Assembly: GCF_002846395.1 (NCBI RefSeq)
Contig: NZ_PJMU01000001.1
Span: 806,001 to 870,000, forward strand
Direction of reading: 5' to 3'
DNA: 64,000 nt
From: Pontibacter ramchanderi
GTDB lineage: Bacteria > Bacteroidota > Bacteroidia > Cytophagales > Hymenobacteraceae
Shown here piece by piece: positions 62,334 to 64,000 of this stretch. The notes under the pieces were generated by a model. That model did no database searches. It was not told the origin of the DNA and was given only the letters and a program-made list of their open reading frames with translations. The position numbers and the translations under genes are program-made. Numbering within the stretch: the first letter of the stretch is position 1; every line of letters begins with the position of its first letter.

Positions 62334-64000
62334 ATGTTCGACAGTTCCTTTCAACTGCTGCTGCGCCGCTTAGGGCTTGTATTTCTGCTCTATACCTTGT
62401 TGCGCGCTGTTTTCTTCATCTTCAACTTTAACCACTTTGCCGAGGCCTCAGCCGGTCAGGTAGCCCTGGCCTTCGTGCATGGGCTCCGCTTCGATGTAGC
62501 GGCGCTGGTGGCCATCAACTCGCTTTTTATCCTGCTGTCGCTGCTGCCGCACGGCAACCTGCAGCACCCGAAATACCAACGAACGCTCCAGTGGCTCTTT
62601 GTGCTTACCAACGCGCCTTTCATTGCGCTGGCGCTGGTGGATGTGGAGTTTTTCAAGTTTATTGGCCGCCGTTCCGGCAACGAGGTGCTCACCATAACAG
62701 GCGATGTGCTGGGGCAGTTGGGCCAGTTGGCCAGCTATTACTGGTATATGGGCATCGGGTTTTTGGGGCTGATGATCTCGATCGCGAAGCTATACCCGAA
62801 GTCAGTTGCTATACCTGAAAAGACACCTGTGCTCTGGCAGCGCTACCTGCGCCTGGTGCTGGTTGCCGGCTTTGTGGTGCTGGGCATACGGGGCGGCATA
62901 CAGCTCAAGCCGCTGCGGCCGGCACACGCCTTTGTGCATGAGCATGCCACATTGGGCCACCTTTCGCTCAATACCCCTTTTACCTTTATCAAGAGCATCG
63001 GCAAGACGAGTTTAGATGAAAAGCACTTTTTTGCTTCAGACGAAGAGCTGCTCGCCAACCTGCCCGTTAAACCGGACCAATACGCTATACCTGCCGGAGA
63101 GGCGCTGCAGGAGAATGTGGTGCTGATCATCCTTGAGAGTTTTGCCTCGGAGTATGTAGGCGCACTGAACAAGGGCGAAGGGTATACCCCTTTTCTGGAT
63201 TCGCTGGCGAACGAAGGTGTATTGTTTCAAAACAGTTTTGCCAATGGTCGCAAGTCCATCGAGGCACTGCCTTCCATCTTATCGGGGCTTCCCTCGCTCC
63301 TGCCCGACCCTTACATCACCTCACCCTATCAGTCCAACACGGTTTACAGTGCCGGGCACTTACTGCGGGGCGCTGGCTATACTACGGCTTTCTTTCACGG
63401 CGCCACCAACGGCACAATGGGCTTTAACCAGTATACCCAGATGGCAGGTATACAGCACTACTTTGGGCTGGACGAGTACCCTTCGGAGTTGCGAGCACAG
63501 CATTTCGACGGCAACTGGGGCATTTTTGATGAGCCATACCTGCAGTACACGGTTCAGGAAATGAGTAAGTTCCGGCAGCCTTTCTTCAGCACCATCTTCA
63601 CGCTTAGCTCGCACCAGCCTTACACGGTACCAGCCCAGTACAAAGGCAAATTCCCGAAAGGCGAGCTGGAAATCCATGAGTCTATTGGCTACGCCGATTA
63701 TGCGCTCAGGGAGTTTTTCAAGACAGCCTCCCGACAACCATGGTACGAGAACACCTTGTTCATATTGGTGGCAGACCATACCCAGAAAAGCATCCGGCCG
63801 GAGTACCAGAACGAACTGGGGCATTATCGTGTACCCCTTTTGCTGTTCCATCCCGCCAAAAAACTGAAGGCAGACGCGCAAAAGGTAACACAGCACGCCG
63901 ACATCCTGCCCACGATGATGGATTACCTGAAACTGCCAACCAATAAGCTCACGGTCTTCGGCCAGTCGGTGCTTGACAGCACCGCTACCGGCCATGCCTT
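62334..64000 (+). CDS. LTA synthase-family sulfatase (phosphoglycerol transferase-like), 3' end missing
   Basis: At least 555 codons; the gene runs off the right edge. ATG 62334 starts MFDSSFQLLLRRLGLVFLLY. Five membrane helices in about the first 200 residues are followed by the extracytoplasmic alkaline-phosphatase-fold domain: VVLIILESFASEY (metal-binding Glu about 267), the nucleophile in NSFANGRKSIEALPSIL (Ser about 308; Thr in Gram-positive LtaS) and ILVADHTQKS (about 480). Relatives transfer phosphoglycerol or phosphoethanolamine; the product here is unknown. Confidence 0.9.
   Translation, partial: MFDSSFQLLLRRLGLVFLLYTLLRAVFFIFNFNHFAEASAGQVALAFVHGLRFDVAALVAINSLFILLSLLPHGNLQHPKYQRTLQWLFVLTNAPFIALALVDVEFFKFIGRRSGNEVLTITGDVLGQLGQLASYYWYMGIGFLGLMISIAKLYPKSVAIPEKTPVLWQRYLRLVLVAGFVVLGIRGGIQLKPLRPAHAFVHEHATLGHLSLNTPFTFIKSIGKTSLDEKHFFASDEELLANLPVKPDQYAIPAGEALQENVVLIILESFASEYVGALNKGEGYTPFLDSLANEGVLFQNSFANGRKSIEALPSILSGLPSLLPDPYITSPYQSNTVYSAGHLLRGAGYTTAFFHGATNGTMGFNQYTQMAGIQHYFGLDEYPSELRAQHFDGNWGIFDEPYLQYTVQEMSKFRQPFFSTIFTLSSHQPYTVPAQYKGKFPKGELEIHESIGYADYALREFFKTASRQPWYENTLFILVADHTQKSIRPEYQNELGHYRVPLLLFHPAKKLKADAQKVTQHADILPTMMDYLKLPTNKLTVFGQSVLDSTATGHA

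Overview
The window looks like chromosomal DNA from a Bacteroidota (Cytophagales) bacterium, most likely Hymenobacteraceae and Pontibacter-like. The evidence is a type IX secretion / gliding-motility C-terminal domain protein, DUF2147, DUF4920 and DUF1573 proteins, a LytS/LytTR signalling pair, near-absence of Shine-Dalgarno sequences, TAnnTTTG-type -7 promoter boxes, and an M61 peptidase with a PDZ domain. The genus is inferred from overall character, not from a search. No rRNA, tRNA, insertion sequence, prophage or CRISPR array is visible. It reads as mostly ordinary core genome with some accessory pieces.

Layout. 1-6.2 kb: 3' part of a fused acyl-CoA mutase (IcmF), a glutamate-synthase-domain FMN protein coupled to a GreA-fold factor, and an FKBP isomerase. 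6.2-14.6 kb: three scattered paralogues of a small STAS-like protein around a glutamate dehydrogenase, an M61 peptidase and an NlpC/P60 hydrolase; then an unexplained, highly structured intergenic stretch (13.06-13.30 kb), a DUF2147 protein and a second GreA-fold protein. 14.9-24 kb: envelope genes (T9SS cargo, oxidase subunit III, YceI-like, patatin/beta-barrel, DUF4920) and ligA. 24-29.6 kb: LytS/LytTR two-component pair, dapA, lipoprotein, DUF421 pair, SRPBCC. 29.8-32.2 kb: four intrinsically disordered, strongly hydrophilic proteins. 32.4-35.1 kb: FAD oxidoreductase plus polytopic 4Fe-4S protein. 36.4-45.1 kb: STAS protein, two alcohol/quinone-type oxidoreductases, a SulP transporter-carbonic anhydrase-TetR operon, a PLP decarboxylase and an aminotransferase. 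45.3-57.3 kb: metalloprotease lipoprotein, umuDC, a repeat-rich spacer, radical SAM, FRG protein, transglutaminase-like protein, an NtrC-like regulator lacking a DNA-binding domain, MtfA-like peptidase with SEC-C tail, LuxE-like protein. 57.3-64 kb: fused E1 alpha/beta dehydrogenase, DUF1573 protein, alanine dehydrogenase, and the start of an LTA-synthase-family sulfatase cut by the window edge.

The most striking signal is not a gene. The 9-mer AGGTATAGC (or its complement GCTATACCT) occurs at least 40 times as an exact match by my eye count, on both strands, in genes and between them, where about one copy or fewer would be expected by chance. Several copies sit as inverted pairs forming the stems of intrinsic terminators. 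That is the behaviour of DNA-uptake sequences in Neisseria and Haemophilus, so this may be a family-specific uptake or other genome-architecture signal. The second candidate for something undescribed is the structured RNA-like region at 13059-13295, which also holds a 12-base match to the 16S rRNA anti-Shine-Dalgarno tail.
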